Of a stretch of DNA of 64,000 bases, positions 1 to 10,800 are shown in pieces. The first letter of the stretch is position 1. The number at the start of each line of letters is the position of its first letter. The position numbers and the translations under genes are program-made. Below the pieces are notes generated by a model. The model was given only the letters and a program-made list of their open reading frames with translations, was not told the DNA's origin and ran no database searches. The DNA comes from CAVVUC01 sp963751395 (GTDB taxonomy: Bacteria; Verrucomicrobiota; Verrucomicrobiia; Chthoniobacterales; Chthoniobacteraceae), in assembly GCA_963751395.1 (NCBI GenBank), contig CAVVUC010000003.1, positions 682,001 to 746,000 of the forward strand, written 5' to 3'.

Positions 1-1975
1 CGCCGTTGGAGTAATTGCCATAGAAACGATCGCCGACGCACTGGTTGTCCATCTGGATGCCTTCGCCGCCCGGAGGGCCGGGATTCAAATAGGTCGGGTA
101 AAGATAATTGGCCGAGCAGTTGAAGTAGTTGTAGCGAACAGCCTCGTTGCCGCCCAGGCTTCGAACTCTGGAAGCTGTAGATGCCGCCCAAGTCGCCCGA
201 GATCGTGCAATACTCGCGGAGATCATTATATTCAAAAGTCTTGTCGAACGAGCCGCGAGAGATCCGCCGTGCGGCGTGCCTTTGATGAAGTTGTGCGCGA
301 TGCGGACGCCCACGCAAATCCTGTGACCGCCTCCCCCGCCGCCCCGGCCTGTCCGCCGAATCCGACATCGACCGGCGACGCATAAATCGGCACGACCTGC
401 GCGAAGTCGGTGATGCTGTTGTTCACGACGAAGTGATCGCACGAGATGCGCGGCGACGGTGGACTCGCTGCCGCCCTCACGTACCACACCGCCCGAGCGA
501 GATAGCGTCATGTCGCAATCGAGCACGCCGTTCAATGTGCCGTTGTTCAGGTCCACGCCGTAACTGCCGATGTTTTTGAACTGGCAGCCGAGGATCAAAT
601 TGTTCGGCCGCCGCGTGACCACGACGCCTTGCGCGAGGCTCGTGTCGAAGGTGAGTCCCGTGGAAAATGATGTTCGTCGCGCTCGTGATCTGCGACCATC
701 GGCTGCGAGAAATCGGAGATGACCACCGCGCCGTCCGTGATCGTCGCCGACGGCCAGATGTAAAGCCGGTTGCGGCAGAAATCAATGCACCACTCGCCGG
801 GCTGGTCAATTTCCTCGATCAAGTTCAACGCGCAGAACGGCTCGTTGTAAGAGCCGGCGTAGGCGGAATACTTGTTGCCAAAGCCGAGCGTTGAGCGCCG
901 CGCCCGGATCGATGGTGAAGGTGTTGCCCCGGTGTCGATCGCGAGACACTTTCACGCCGTAAACCTCCCACGGCACGCGCCAGTATCCGTAGAGCCAGAC
1001 GCCGCCGTCCGTGAGCGCCGTCGTCCACCGCTGGATGTGCGATTTGTCCGTGGTGTTGAAACCGAACTTCCCGCCGATGTTCACGCCGTTGTCCACGGTG
1101 GCGTATTTCGCAAGCACGCCGTTCATTTTCATGAAAGGCGTGAGCCAGCGGTTCGCGAGATTGTCGTTCGGATAGCGCGAGAGCGGCTGGCGCGAGCCGT
1201 TGAAGAACACCTCGAAGATGCCGCCATCTATACTCGTGCGGTAGGGATTGTAGAGGCGGTTCTGGTCGAACTCCGTCGGGAACGGCCCCTTGTTCACGAT
1301 GCCGAGCGCGGTGAGATCGAGTTGCTTGATGTTCGAGCCGGAGACGCCCGGCGCAAGCCGCGACACCATCGCCGGATCGAGCGCGGTAAAGCTCGCGGCG
1401 CTGACCGGCGTGCCCGTCGTGAACACCGGCGTCTCTCCCGGATAGGCCTTGTAAATGACGGGCGCGCCGGTCGAGCCCGAGTCGGTGCCGGTCAGTACAA
1501 AGTTGCTCGTGCGACGATACGTGCCGCTGCGCACCAGCACCGAGACTCCACCCGCGGGCAGCGGACGCGGAAGGGCGCGAATCACGTCGCGCGCTTTGTC
1601 GAGCGTCGCGAACGGCGCGGCCAACGTCCCGCTGTTGGTGTCCGTGCCCGTGGTCGCCACATAGTAATTGACCGTGCTCGTCGGGATCGGAATCCGCACG
1701 CGCAGCCGCCAGCTCTGCTCCAGGGTCGGGCTGCCGACAAACGTCATCTTCGCCTTCAGCCAGTGCGTGCCGACGTCCTTGATCGTCGGCGTAAACGAAA
1801 AGGTCTGCGTCGTCTGACCCGTGTCGTCGCCGTCGAGCTTCCAAACGTAACTCGTCGCACCAGCCGTCGCGGTGACAATCTGCGACGCGCCCGCATCGAC
1901 GATGATTTCCTGAGCGAAGCCGATGACGCCGGACAGCACCATACAAAGGAAAAAGAAAGCGGTTCTTGCTTTCAT
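1..1975 (-). CDS. Secreted right-handed parallel beta-helix protein, 3' end outside window, frame broken
   Basis: The ATG at 1975 opens a signal peptide of about 22 residues ending in GVIGFAQ. Residues ~24-95 look like a PKD/Ig-like module. From residue ~105 the text YYVATTGTDTNSGTLAAPF marks the start of a beta-helix region of the kind found in many secreted or surface polysaccharide-active proteins. The frame breaks near 885 and again several times below 830. Conserved pieces go on in other frames, for example QPGEWCIDFCRNRLYIWP around 730-810 and GVDLNNGTLNGVLDCD around 520-570, so this is one gene running off the left edge. Homologues include pectinase-fold and GH141-like proteins, but the substrate cannot be read from this part. 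Export is well supported; the enzymatic role is open. Confidence 0.75.
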
Positions 1976-2387
1976 TTGGCTATAGCTTTTTCGGTTGCTC
2001 TAGTTTCCACAGTTGGAAAATCACAAGTCGGCATCTTCTGGATCGTTTGCGGCTGCGTTAATTTGAAACGGACGAACCGTCTTTGAGGGGTGCCGGAAGG
2101 TAACGCGATTTTGGCGGTTTGCACGCTGCCATTATCGCTGAAAATGATCTCGATGACACTGGTGGCTCTCCAGCTTCCGGCTGCGAGAAGTTTCCCCATT
2201 CGACCTCAAACTTGAGTCTTCCCGGACCGGCAGGCGAACGGCTCAACGCAAGCCCCAGCAGATTCGCATCGCACACGCCCGGCCATGGGAGCGATTGCCA
2301 GCCGGCATAGATCGCCGGATTGGCTGCAAGGGGCAAGGAAAGGTATCTGGAGGGTTCGCACACATCATTCATCGCGCCAAGTCGCAA
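1972..2387 (-). pseudogene. Orphan C-terminal module of a secreted protein
   Basis: Two overlapping minus-strand frames together read like the short beta-sandwich tail that ends many verrucomicrobial exported proteins: FEVEW in one frame, then VIEIIFSDNGSVQTAKIALP and RRFVRFKLTQPQ in the next. No long upstream coding part is visible before the hopanoid cyclase begins to end at 2567, so only the tail is left, with one frame shift near 2180. The tail overlaps the start of the beta-helix gene by four bases. It could be a gene remnant or a badly sequenced short gene. The similarity is a recollection of the family pattern, not a search result. Confidence 0.35.
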
Positions 2388-2566
2388 AACCTAGCTACCA
2401 GAATGCCTGAATGTGACCGGCGTCGCGCCATCGGAGCCCGTAGAAAACCACGAATAGGAAGATCACTCCTTGCCTTTGGCACGACCATCGGACCGGCGAA
2501 GCCGCCCGCTATTACAACGGAATCTTTCCGATCTCCAAAATCACCGCCATCCCGCGTCCGCCCCCC

Positions 2567-4610
2567 CTATTCGCAGCGGTAGAAGCTCTCGCGGTGGAAC
2601 GTGCCGTCCTGGTAGTTGGCGTAGGTCGCGAGGGCGAGCAGCGGCAAGTTGTTCCGATACATGTCGTATCTCAGATAGAAGACGCTCGGGAAAGCCGGTG
2701 CCGGTGATCTGCGGTTCGTCCCACGAGCCGTCGCGGTTCTGCGTGCGGACGAGGTAGTCGATGCCGCGGCGGATCGCATGCGCTGGTCGAGGTCGCTCGC
2801 GCGGCGCAGAGGCCCATGAGCGCCCAGGCGGTCTGCGAGGCGGTGCTTGGGCCTTTGCCCTTGAGGCGCGGGATCGTCGTAGCTGGCGCAGGTTTCGCCC
2901 CAGCCGCCGTCGTCGTTCTGGCAGCTCTCGAGCCAGTCGCGCGCGCGGACGATCCAGTCCTGGTGCATGTCTTCGCCGATGGCGCGCAGGCCGCGCAGCA
3001 CCTGCCAGGTGCCGTAGATGTAGTTCACGCCCCAGCGGCCGTACCACGAGCCGTCGTCCTCCTGCGTGTCGCGGAGATACGCGATGCGCGCGGCGCACGC
3101 ACGTGCGCTCTGCGCGGTCGAAGCCGATGTAGCCGAGCAGCTCGAGCATGCGGCCGGTGAGGTCGCTGCAGGTCGGGTCGAGGATCGCGTTGTGATCGGC
3201 AAAGGGCACGTCCTCGAGCCAGCGCTGGGTCACGTCCTTGTCGAACGCCGCCCAGCCGCCGTCGCGGCACTGGAAGCTGAGCAGCCAGTGCGAGCGCGCG
3301 CTCGAACATGGCCTCGCAGCCGAGCTTGCGTCGTCGCGGCTGCGGACGCAGGCGCAGCGCCATCAGGACCATCGTCGGTGTCGTCGGTGTCCGGGTAATA
3401 GACGTTGTTGAACTCGAACGCCCAGCCGCTCGCCTCGGGGTGCGGATTCTTGACCGCCCAGTCGCCGCGGAAGCGCACTTCCTTCTTCGCCAGCCACTGC
3501 GGCCGCGCGCTGAGCGCCGGGATGCGCCGGATCGACGCCCGGATTCGGCGAGGGCGATGACGTGTGATCGCCGTGTCCCAGACCGGCGAGAGGCAGGGCT
3601 GGATGCGGAAGTCCTGCGGGTCATCGACGAACAGCCCCTCGAAATCGCGCATCGGCCTTTGGCAGCAGCGGGTGGTCGTCCGGATAGCCGAGCGCCTGCA
3701 GCGCGATGATCGAGTTGAGCATCGCGGGGAAGATCGCGCGCGAGGCCGTCGCTCCCCTCGCCCATGCGCTCGGTCATCCAGCTGCTCGGCTGCCTCGAGC
3801 GCGCGCTGGCGCAGCGGGCTGGCAGCGGAAGCCGGTCGTAGCAACTTCAGCACGCGATCGCAGCGGAGGAAAAAATTCCGCCACGTGAACAGGCGCTCGT
3901 TCGTCGCAGCGCGAGATCGGTCTGCTCGGTGCCGACCGGATAGAGCTCGTGCAGTGCTTCTCGGCGGGCAGCTGCGCGCGTCGGCTTGAAGTGATTGATG
4001 ATCGCGAGCGGCACGAGCATCGCCCGGCTCCACGACGACATCTCGTAGATGTTGAAGAAGAACCAGCTCGGGAAGAGGAACATCTCCGACCGGGATCGTC
4101 GGCAGATATTTCCACGGAAACTGCCCGAGCAGCGCGAGGTAGAGCTTCGCGTAGGTGTTCATCCGCGGGATGCCGCCGAGGCGCAGGATCGTGCGCGCGC
4201 GCCTCGCGCATCCACGGCGCGTCGGCGAGTGGCCGGCGAGCTTGAGCGCGAAGTAGGCCTTCACCGACGCGTTCACCTCGCTCGGGCCGCCGTCGTAGAT
4301 ATTCCAGCCGCCGTCGGCGAGCTGGCGGCGGCGGATGTGCGCGACGCATTTTTCCTGCGAGCACCGGGTCCACCTCGCCGGCCCAGTGCATGTAGAGCAC
4401 GTAGTCGGAGCAGAGCGTGCTATCGACGAACAGCTCGCCGCACCCAGTAGCCCGTCCGGCGTGCTGGAGGCGGAGCAGATTTTGCTGCGCGCGGCGGATC
4501 GCGTTCGAGCTGCGCGGTCGTCGGCTCGCGATGACGGCGTCGGATCGGTTCCGCGCATGGCAGAACTGCGGCTGACGCATCCGTCTGCTCGAAGTTGACG
4601 GCGACTGCAT
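2567..4610 (-). CDS. shc: Squalene-hopene cyclase (frame broken)
   Basis: This enzyme cyclises squalene to hopene, the core step of hopanoid synthesis at the membrane. Across three frames I can read the family text: CSDYVLYMHWAGEVDPVLAG near the N-terminus, ADGGWNIYDGGPSEVNASVK, the central FNNVYYPDTDD holding the DxDD acid motif that protonates squalene, and the QW repeats QEDDGSWYGRWGVNYIYGTW and CQNDDGGWGE. The end YDMYRNNLPLLALATYAN is typical. Frame changes occur near 4460, 4330, 4080, 3920, 3560, 3330, 3200 and 2750. The length (~680 codons) matches the family. The start is uncertain; ATG 4610 is one option. It lies ~77 bases downstream of hpnH on the same strand, so the two probably form one hopanoid operon. 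Confidence 0.9.
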
Positions 4611-4687
4611 CACGGATCGAGGCGGTCGATTCCGGATCAGGCGGTCGGCGCACTGTTCCTTGCCGGTGAGATGGCCGTTGCCGGCGC

Positions 4688-5938
4688 TCACGCCGTTGAA
4701 GGCCTGCGACGTCTCGCGCCCTCGGCGCGCGGCTTGGGCTTCGCGCCGAAGTTGAACTTGATGTTCTTCCAGGTGTCGCCGGGCTGCGCCTCGAGGCCGA
4801 GCGCTGGCGGTGGGCTCGTAGCCGCAGTGGACCATGCAGTTCTCGCAGCGCGGATCGCGCGCGACGCCATCGACGACGCCGTAGTTGTCCCAGTGCGATC
4901 TTTTCCAGCAGCTCGCGGTAGCTCGCGTAATGGCCGTCGGTCATCAGGTAGCACGGGCCTTTCCAGCCGCGGACGTTGCGCGTGGGGATCGCCCAGGCCG
5001 AGCAGGTCAGATCGCGTTTGCCGGCGAGGAATTCGAGGTAAATCGGCGTGCCGAAGAGCGTGTAACGTTCTGCCCCACTCCTCGATCTTCGGCGAATTTC
5101 TCGATCGTCATCTTCCGGGTGAGGAAGAAATTCTCCGGCTGCACGTCGAGCCGCTTGACCATGTCCTTCTTGGCGGCGTCGTATTCGTAGCCGGGCGAGA
5201 TGGTGTGGCCGTCCACGCCGAGACTCGAGAGGAAATCGAACATGTCGCTCGATCTCCTGCATGTCGGTCTCCTTGTAGATCGTCGTGTTCGTCGCGACCT
5301 GGTAGCCGAGGATCTTCGCCATGCGGATGGCGAGGATGCATTCCTTGAAGACGCCCTCGCGCTCGACGATGAGGTCGTGGGTGCGCTCGAGTCCGTCGAG
5401 ATGGACGTTCCAATACATCCAGTGCGACGGCGCGATCACCGGCATCTGGCCGGGTCTTTCGGTCCGCTTGCGGATTTCCTCGGCGTCCTTGCGCGGTGAT
5501 CAGCTCCTCTGCGAGCAAGCACCTGGAGCTTGCTCTCGACTGTCCGCTCGGCTTTCCGCTTGCGCGAACTCCGCGGCCAGATATTCGCGCATTTTTTTGC
5601 GCATGAACATGCGCGTTGGTGCAGATATAAACGATCCGCTTCTGCTCGAGCAGCCCCTCGACGAGCGCCTCGATCTGCGGATAAATGAGCGGCTCGCCGC
5701 CGCAGATCGAAACCATCGGCGCGTTGCACTCCTCCGCCGCACCGAGGCAGTCTTCGAGCGGCATCACGTCCTTGAGCGAGGTGGAATACTCGCGGATGCG
5801 GCCGCAGCCGGTGCAGGTGAGGTTGCAGGTGTGCAGCGGTTCGAGCTGGAGAACGGTCGCGAACTTCTTCGTCCCGCGCAGTTTTTGCCCGATGATGTAA
5901 GCCGCGATCTTGGCGGTTAGGGCCAGTGGGAATCTCAT
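4688..5938 (-). CDS. hpnH: Adenosyl-hopene transferase HpnH (radical SAM, frame broken)
   Basis: HpnH joins the 5'-deoxyadenosyl group to diploptene, the first step toward extended C35 hopanoids. The start MRFPLALTAKIAAYIIGQKL and the radical-SAM cluster motif CNLTCTGC (C38, C42, C45; CX3CX2C) are clear, followed by VSICGGEPLIYPQIEALVEG. Later parts appear in other frames: WMYWNVHLDGLERTHDLIVE, GYQVATNTTIYKETD, RYTLFGTPIYLEFLAGKRDL and, near the end, NIKFNFGAKPKPR. Breaks fall near 5620, 5470, 5240, 5080 and 4900. The gene precedes shc on the same strand and lies divergent to the zinc-ribbon gene at 6067, so the 128-base gap between them should carry the operon promoter. Confidence 0.9.
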
Positions 5939-6066
5939 AATTTACCGAAACTCGGCAGATAGTAGCAGTCGAAGTCGGTGTGTCAACCATGCCCCTCTGA
6001 TGCAAGCGGGCTGCGATGCGCAAATTAGTCTTGTCGCCTGCGCGCGATTCTGTGTTGATACGCCGC

Positions 6067-7050
6067 ATGGGGGACACCCGATTTTCATGCTCGTCTTGCG
6101 GCCAGTCACTCGTGGCGGATCGCAGCGGCGCGGGAATGCTCATTAACTGCCCGCAATGCGCCCAGCCCGTTCAAATTCCGCACGATACCGACCCGGTAAA
6201 TGACCCGCGCGTTCGCGAACTGATTTCCTCCTGGAGCGACCGGGCGGCGGCGCTCAAGGCGGAAGTGGAGCAACTCACCAGCCGGCTGGCCGGCGCGGAA
6301 ACGGCCCGCAGCAAATCGGACGCCGCCTTTCACTCGGCAAGCGCGGACTTGATCCAGACACGCAAGCTGATCGAGACCCTTCAGACTGAATGCAGTCAAT
6401 CCGCAACCGAAGTCGGGCAACTCACCGGCGCGATCGCCCAGCTTCGCAGCGAGCTGGCGGCGGTTCAAACCGCGCAGGCGGATGCCACTGCATTGATCGA
6501 GCGCCAGAGCGCCGCGCTGACGGAGAGCGAAAGCAGGAGCGCCGCATTGCAAATCGAGCGGGATGTTTTTGAAAAAGATCTGGCCGGGATGAAGGCCACG
6601 CTCGCCGCCAGCCGCAAGGAAACCGCCGCGCTGCGCGAGGACTACGCGAAGCTTTGCACCGAGGTCGCCAAGAACCACGACCTGGCCGAGTCCATCGAAC
6701 TGCGGCGGGGCAACGAAAAACTCGATCTCGAACTAAACGAAGCTCGCGCCAGCCTTGCCGAAGCGAATCAAAAACTCGAAGTCTCGGAACGCCAGCGCAG
6801 CGCCCTGCGAGATCGGAGCGTGGAACTGGAGTTGAAGCTGGCCGCAACCCGCGAAGCCTTCTCCGAATCGCAACTTGCACAGGACAACGAGATCCTCCGG
6901 CGGCTCGTCGAGCGCATCAACGAGGAACTCAAGGAACGCAGCCCCGCACCCAAAAATGCGGGGGCCAATCCTCATGGAATCCTTGGCAGCGTTGCCGCGC
7001 TGAGCCGTTCCCTGCGGGCGCGCTCGTTCATGGCCAGGCGCGAAGTTTAA
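6067..7050 (+). CDS. Zinc-ribbon protein with long coiled coil
   Basis: The protein is 327 residues and intact. Residues ~5-35 hold two CxxC pairs (FSCSSCG and INCPQCAQPVQIP), a small zinc ribbon. From ~60 to ~295 the sequence is almost entirely Ala, Glu, Leu, Lys, Arg and Gln with heptad spacing, a long coiled coil. The C-terminus is basic. I prefer ATG 6067 because it begins directly with the ribbon; an upstream in-frame start at 6016 would add residues that do not look like protein. No enzymatic domain is visible, so a scaffold or structural role is inferred. It is divergent from hpnH and convergent with atpC, with only 12 bases between the stops. Confidence 0.8.
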   Translation: MGDTRFSCSSCGQSLVADRSGAGMLINCPQCAQPVQIPHDTDPVNDPRVRELISSWSDRAAALKAEVEQLTSRLAGAETARSKSDAAFHSASADLIQTRKLIETLQTECSQSATEVGQLTGAIAQLRSELAAVQTAQADATALIERQSAALTESESRSAALQIERDVFEKDLAGMKATLAASRKETAALREDYAKLCTEVAKNHDLAESIELRRGNEKLDLELNEARASLAEANQKLEVSERQRSALRDRSVELELKLAATREAFSESQLAQDNEILRRLVERINEELKERSPAPKNAGANPHGILGSVAALSRSLRARSFMARREV

Positions 7051-7062
7051 TGGCCGCCCGCT

Positions 7063-7506
7063 TCAGCGAACATGCCGCTGTTTCTGCCGGCTTCTGAAAA
7101 CCTGGAGCTGAACGGCTGACTTGCGCAGAAGGAACTCCTGAGCCTCGCGTTCCTGCGCAGTCATGGCGGCCGCTCCGAGCAAAGCCTCCTCCGCGCTGCT
7201 CTTGGCGCGCTCGATTTCATCCTCGTTTATCAAGGTGTCGTCCTCCGCAAAATTCGCGAGGATGGTGATGACATTCGAGCCGATGAGCGCAAAGCCCTCG
7301 CCGAGCGCGAACACCTTTTCCTCCAGATGGGCATCGAGAATGACCATCTCGCCCGGTTCGAGTGTGGTGATGATGTCGGTGTGACCTGGAAGAATCTGGA
7401 TTACCCCATCGGTGGTCTGCAAAGTCAGCGACATCGCCTCGGCGGAAAATGCAAGGCCTTCGGGCGAGGCGACCTTGACCAGCAGACGGTTGTTCAAATC
7501 AGCCAC
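7063..7506 (-). CDS. atpC: F-type ATP synthase epsilon subunit
   Basis: The 147-residue protein has the N-terminal beta-sandwich text KVASPEGLAFSAEAMSLTLQ and DGVIQILPGHTDIITTLEPG, then ALIGSNVITILANFAED and a helical tail, all typical of epsilon subunits that inhibit and couple the F1 motor. It is slightly longer than the usual 130-140 residues. What is unusual is the context: atpC normally follows atpD, but here nothing else of the ATP synthase is nearby. The upstream side (7507-7826) is non-coding, so it is a separate transcription unit or has been moved from its operon. Confidence 0.9.
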   Translation of the reverse strand: MADLNNRLLVKVASPEGLAFSAEAMSLTLQTTDGVIQILPGHTDIITTLEPGEMVILDAHLEEKVFALGEGFALIGSNVITILANFAEDDTLINEDEIERAKSSAEEALLGAAAMTAQEREAQEFLLRKSAVQLQVFRSRQKQRHVR

Positions 7507-7826
7507 AGCATTCGATAAATAGTCGTCAGTTCAGAGCAAGCAAGCGCCAAAACATGCCGGCACTTTGCCTGGGCGTGATTACCGGAAAGCGGATTTTGAA
7601 GAAGGCGCGGGTGCAGCGGCGATCAGTTTTGTAAAGGCGGCGGCGGTGGAACCCTTTGCTGATCGCTCCCACAATACAATCAGCCAAATGGGCAGTCTGA
7701 GCGCGCGCCTTGTCATGTCATCCTCGGTGCGGAATGCTACGCACTTGCTCGACAATTCCCAAATCGACAACACGGAGAAAAATCTTGGCTGTCTTTTCTA
7801 TCGGGCCGTTGCAGCCGGGGACGCTT
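7507..7826. other. Intergenic stretch without a convincing gene
   Basis: This gap between atpC and the repeat element contains only short open frames with no recognisable family text (the best minus-strand frame is 64 codons). It must hold the atpC promoter. I see no RNA gene. Confidence 0.5.
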
Positions 7827-7899
7827 GCTGTAGCCGGGTACGCTGAACCCGGCCGGCCGGACGCTGAACCCGGCCGGCCTCAACGTGGCCGGCTACAGC
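7811..7899. repeat. REP-like inverted repeat element at the 3' end of the PATR gene
   Basis: A perfect 11-base inverted repeat, gctgtagccgg at 7827-7837 and ccggctacagc at 7889-7899, encloses two direct copies of ctgaacccggccggcc (starting 7843 and 7864). A partial extra copy, agccggggacgct, precedes it at 7813. The element reaches into the last codons of the PATR gene, so the final RPR residues and the stop codon derive from it. It can form a strong GC-rich hairpin and may serve as terminator or mRNA end stabiliser. The design resembles dispersed REP/BIME elements. Confidence 0.6.
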
Positions 7900-10800
7900 G
7901 GCGGCGGCGCAGCAGCAGGCCGCCGATCGCTCCGACTGCCAGCAGGCCAATCGTCCCGGGCTCGGGCACGGGAGCCGGTGAGGCCAGCCCGCCCAAGTCC
8001 TTGCCGCCGCCTCCGGCAAACGGTGTCGTTCCCGAGATGGTCAGCCCGGTGATGTCGAGCACTTTCACATTCGCCGCTCCTCCCGAGTGCGCGGTCAGGA
8101 CTGCGGTGCCGCTCGTGGCGACGTTCAGTCCGCCGAGCAACGTCTCGCTCACGTCAAAGGCCAGCGTGCCAGCCTGCACATCCGTCAGGCCGGTGTAGGT
8201 GTTCGTGCCGCCAAGGGTCAGCGTGCCGTTGCCGGTCTTGGTCAGCCCCGCGCTGCCGCTGGCAAGCAGCTTTGCCGATATGAGTGCATTGCCGCTGGCG
8301 TTGCTGGCTGCGTAAGAGGCGCCGATGAGGCTTCCGTTCTGGATCACGCTGCTGCCGCTGGTGACACTCACTGCGGCGACTGTCTGGGTTGTGGTTCCCA
8401 AATCCAACGTGCCCGCGCCGACTGTCACAGCCGAGGAGCCGCTCAAGCCCAGCGTTCCAGCGCCGCTGATGGCCAGGGTGCCCGAGTTGATGGTGGTGCC
8501 GCCGGTGTAGGTGTTTGCACCAGCGAGTGTCCAAGTTCCTGCTCCATCCTTCTGCACGCCGTTGAGGAACGAACCCGTGAAGGCATTGACGACCGGACCA
8601 CTGACCGTGTTGGCCCCCGTGGACGAACCGCTCAGGATGAGCAGACGGTTGGCCCCAGCGCCGGACACCGTACCGATGCTGCCGGACAAGGTGAGCGAAC
8701 CAGCGTCGCTGACAAAGACGGAACTCCCATTGCCCGACGTCAGGCTGATGTTGCCTTGGATCGTGTTGTTGCCCGCGATGTTCCTCACGACGCCTGTGGC
8801 CTGTAGGCCGCTGGTGGTGAAGCTGATCGAGCTCGCCAGAACGAAGTCGCCACCGCTTCCATCGAGTTCCAGGCGCGGGGTGGCTCCGCTGCCTTGGGTA
8901 ATGGTGACCGTCTTGGCTCCGGAACCCAAGGCGTTAGCGTTGGTGATTCTCAGGACGCCCCTCTGGATGTTGACGCCGCCGGTGAAGCTGTTTGATCCCG
9001 AGAAGATCTGCATGCCGGGGCCGGCCAGTGCCGTCGCCTGCAAGCGTGAATCCATTGGTGCCGCTGATCGAGCCGCTGAAGTTGGAGCCGCTGCCGACGC
9101 CAGGCAAGGTCAATGTCAGCCCGCCATTGTTCAGGAGGGTTCCCCCACCCGCGATGTATCCAATGGTGTCGGAATTCCCGTTCTCGTCAAAGGTGCCGCC
9201 GCCGTTCACGGTGATCACCACGTCATTCTGCACCTTATTGGCTGCCCGTATTTCAACAATCCCCCGCTGTTTACGACGATGCTTCTGCTCGCAGGTGCAA
9301 AGCTATCCCCGCCGTCCGCGCTGACACAGCGTGCCGCTTACGGTCGGAGTGTCGGCGGTGTATCCGCCGGTAAATGTCAGGGTCGCTCCCGAATTGATCG
9401 CCAGGGCTGTCTTCATCGTTCCGCCGGATACTGCATTGGTGATCGTGCCGGCATAGGTCGAGGAACCCGTAAGAGTCAGGAGCGAATCGGTCGTCGTGGA
9501 ACTGTTGCCAATCGTCGCTGAGTTACCCACGCTTCTCTTGATTCCAACGAGCGTTTGATCGTAACCGGCCAGATCAAAGATCGCGGTTGCGCTCGTCCCC
9601 ACATCCACAGTAGCGGAAGTGGAAAGTCCATTGGTGCCCCCAAGCCTCAGCGTCCCCTCGGCGACGGAGAGGCTGGAGTAGGAACCCCCGCCGCTAAAGA
9701 TCACGGTGCCGATGCGAGAAACGACATTCGTGGTGCTTGAGATGATCGGGCCAAGCACCGTGAGCGTCCCTCCACCCGTGCTGGCAAAGTGGCCGCCGGC
9801 GAAGACGGAGTTGTTGATGGTGATCGTGCCGCTCACGGTCGCGTTGCCCGCTCCGCTGTTTTCAATGAGGCCGCGCGAACTGACACCGCCGCCGTTGATC
9901 GTGATGTTGTTTGCAATGGTGATTCCGTCGGTGACGGTCAGGCGCTCCGACCCTGTGATGATGGTGACGGTGCCCGTGCCGAGCGCGCTGTTGTTGGAAG
10001 CCGTCAGGAAGCCGTCGTTCAAGGCCGTGCCGCCGCTGTAGCTGTTCGAGTTGGAGAGAACAATCGTGCCCGCGCCCACCTTGCTCAGCACCCTTGGCCC
10101 GCCGGTTTCGCCGATGCTGCCGCTGATCGTGCCGAGCCCCGTGCTGGAACCGATGGTTCCGTCGCCGGTGCCGGTCATCGTCTCCCGCAGATGTGACCGG
10201 GCCGGACCATGCCGCGCCGCTGTCGAGGCGGAGTTGGCCGAGTGATTCGCCGGTGTCGCCGCCGTTGAGCACGAGGGAAGCACTCTGGTTGACCGTCGAT
10301 CCCGTGATAAAGACGTGCCGTTGGAAAGCACGTTCACGGTCGCGGCGCTCCCGAGCACGCCGTTGACTTGCACTTTGCCATCGCCAGCCAAAGCTCCGAC
10401 ACCGATATTCAATACGCCGGTAAAGCCGGAGTTGTTGCCATTCAGAGTCACCGACGAGGTGCCCGCGCCGCTGGGTGTCACATTTACCGTTCCCGTGCCG
10501 CTAAGACTACTCGCAAGCCCGGTGTAATTCACGGCACTCGCACTGGTTGCTGTGAGATTGAGCGCGCCGTTAACTGTCACTCCACCGGTTCCCAAAGCGC
10601 ACCGGGTCAGCCGCAGTGAGGCTGCCGGCATTGATGGTCGTGCCTCCCGTGTAGCCGTTGCTGGAACTGAGCAGCACATTGTTCGTGCCGTTCTTCACCA
10701 GCAAGGTGGGCGAGCCGCCGGTGTTCAGAATCGCTCCGCCGGAAACCGTGTAGGCGTTGGTCGAGTTGTTGAAGGTAACCGTGCCCGATTGCAACGCAGT

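Noticed and set aside
872..2086. 404-codon plus-strand frame opposite the beta-helix gene
   Set aside because: Arg-rich antisense of a recognisable secreted protein.
7579..7773. 64-codon minus-strand frame upstream of atpC
   Set aside because: No family text, poor start context; more likely non-coding.
8511..9521. Long plus-strand open frames over the PATR gene (e.g. 336 codons)
   Set aside because: They mirror the repetitive, GC-rich minus-strand repeats; their translations are Pro/Val-rich without domains, while the minus strand has signal peptide, repeats and PEP-CTERM.
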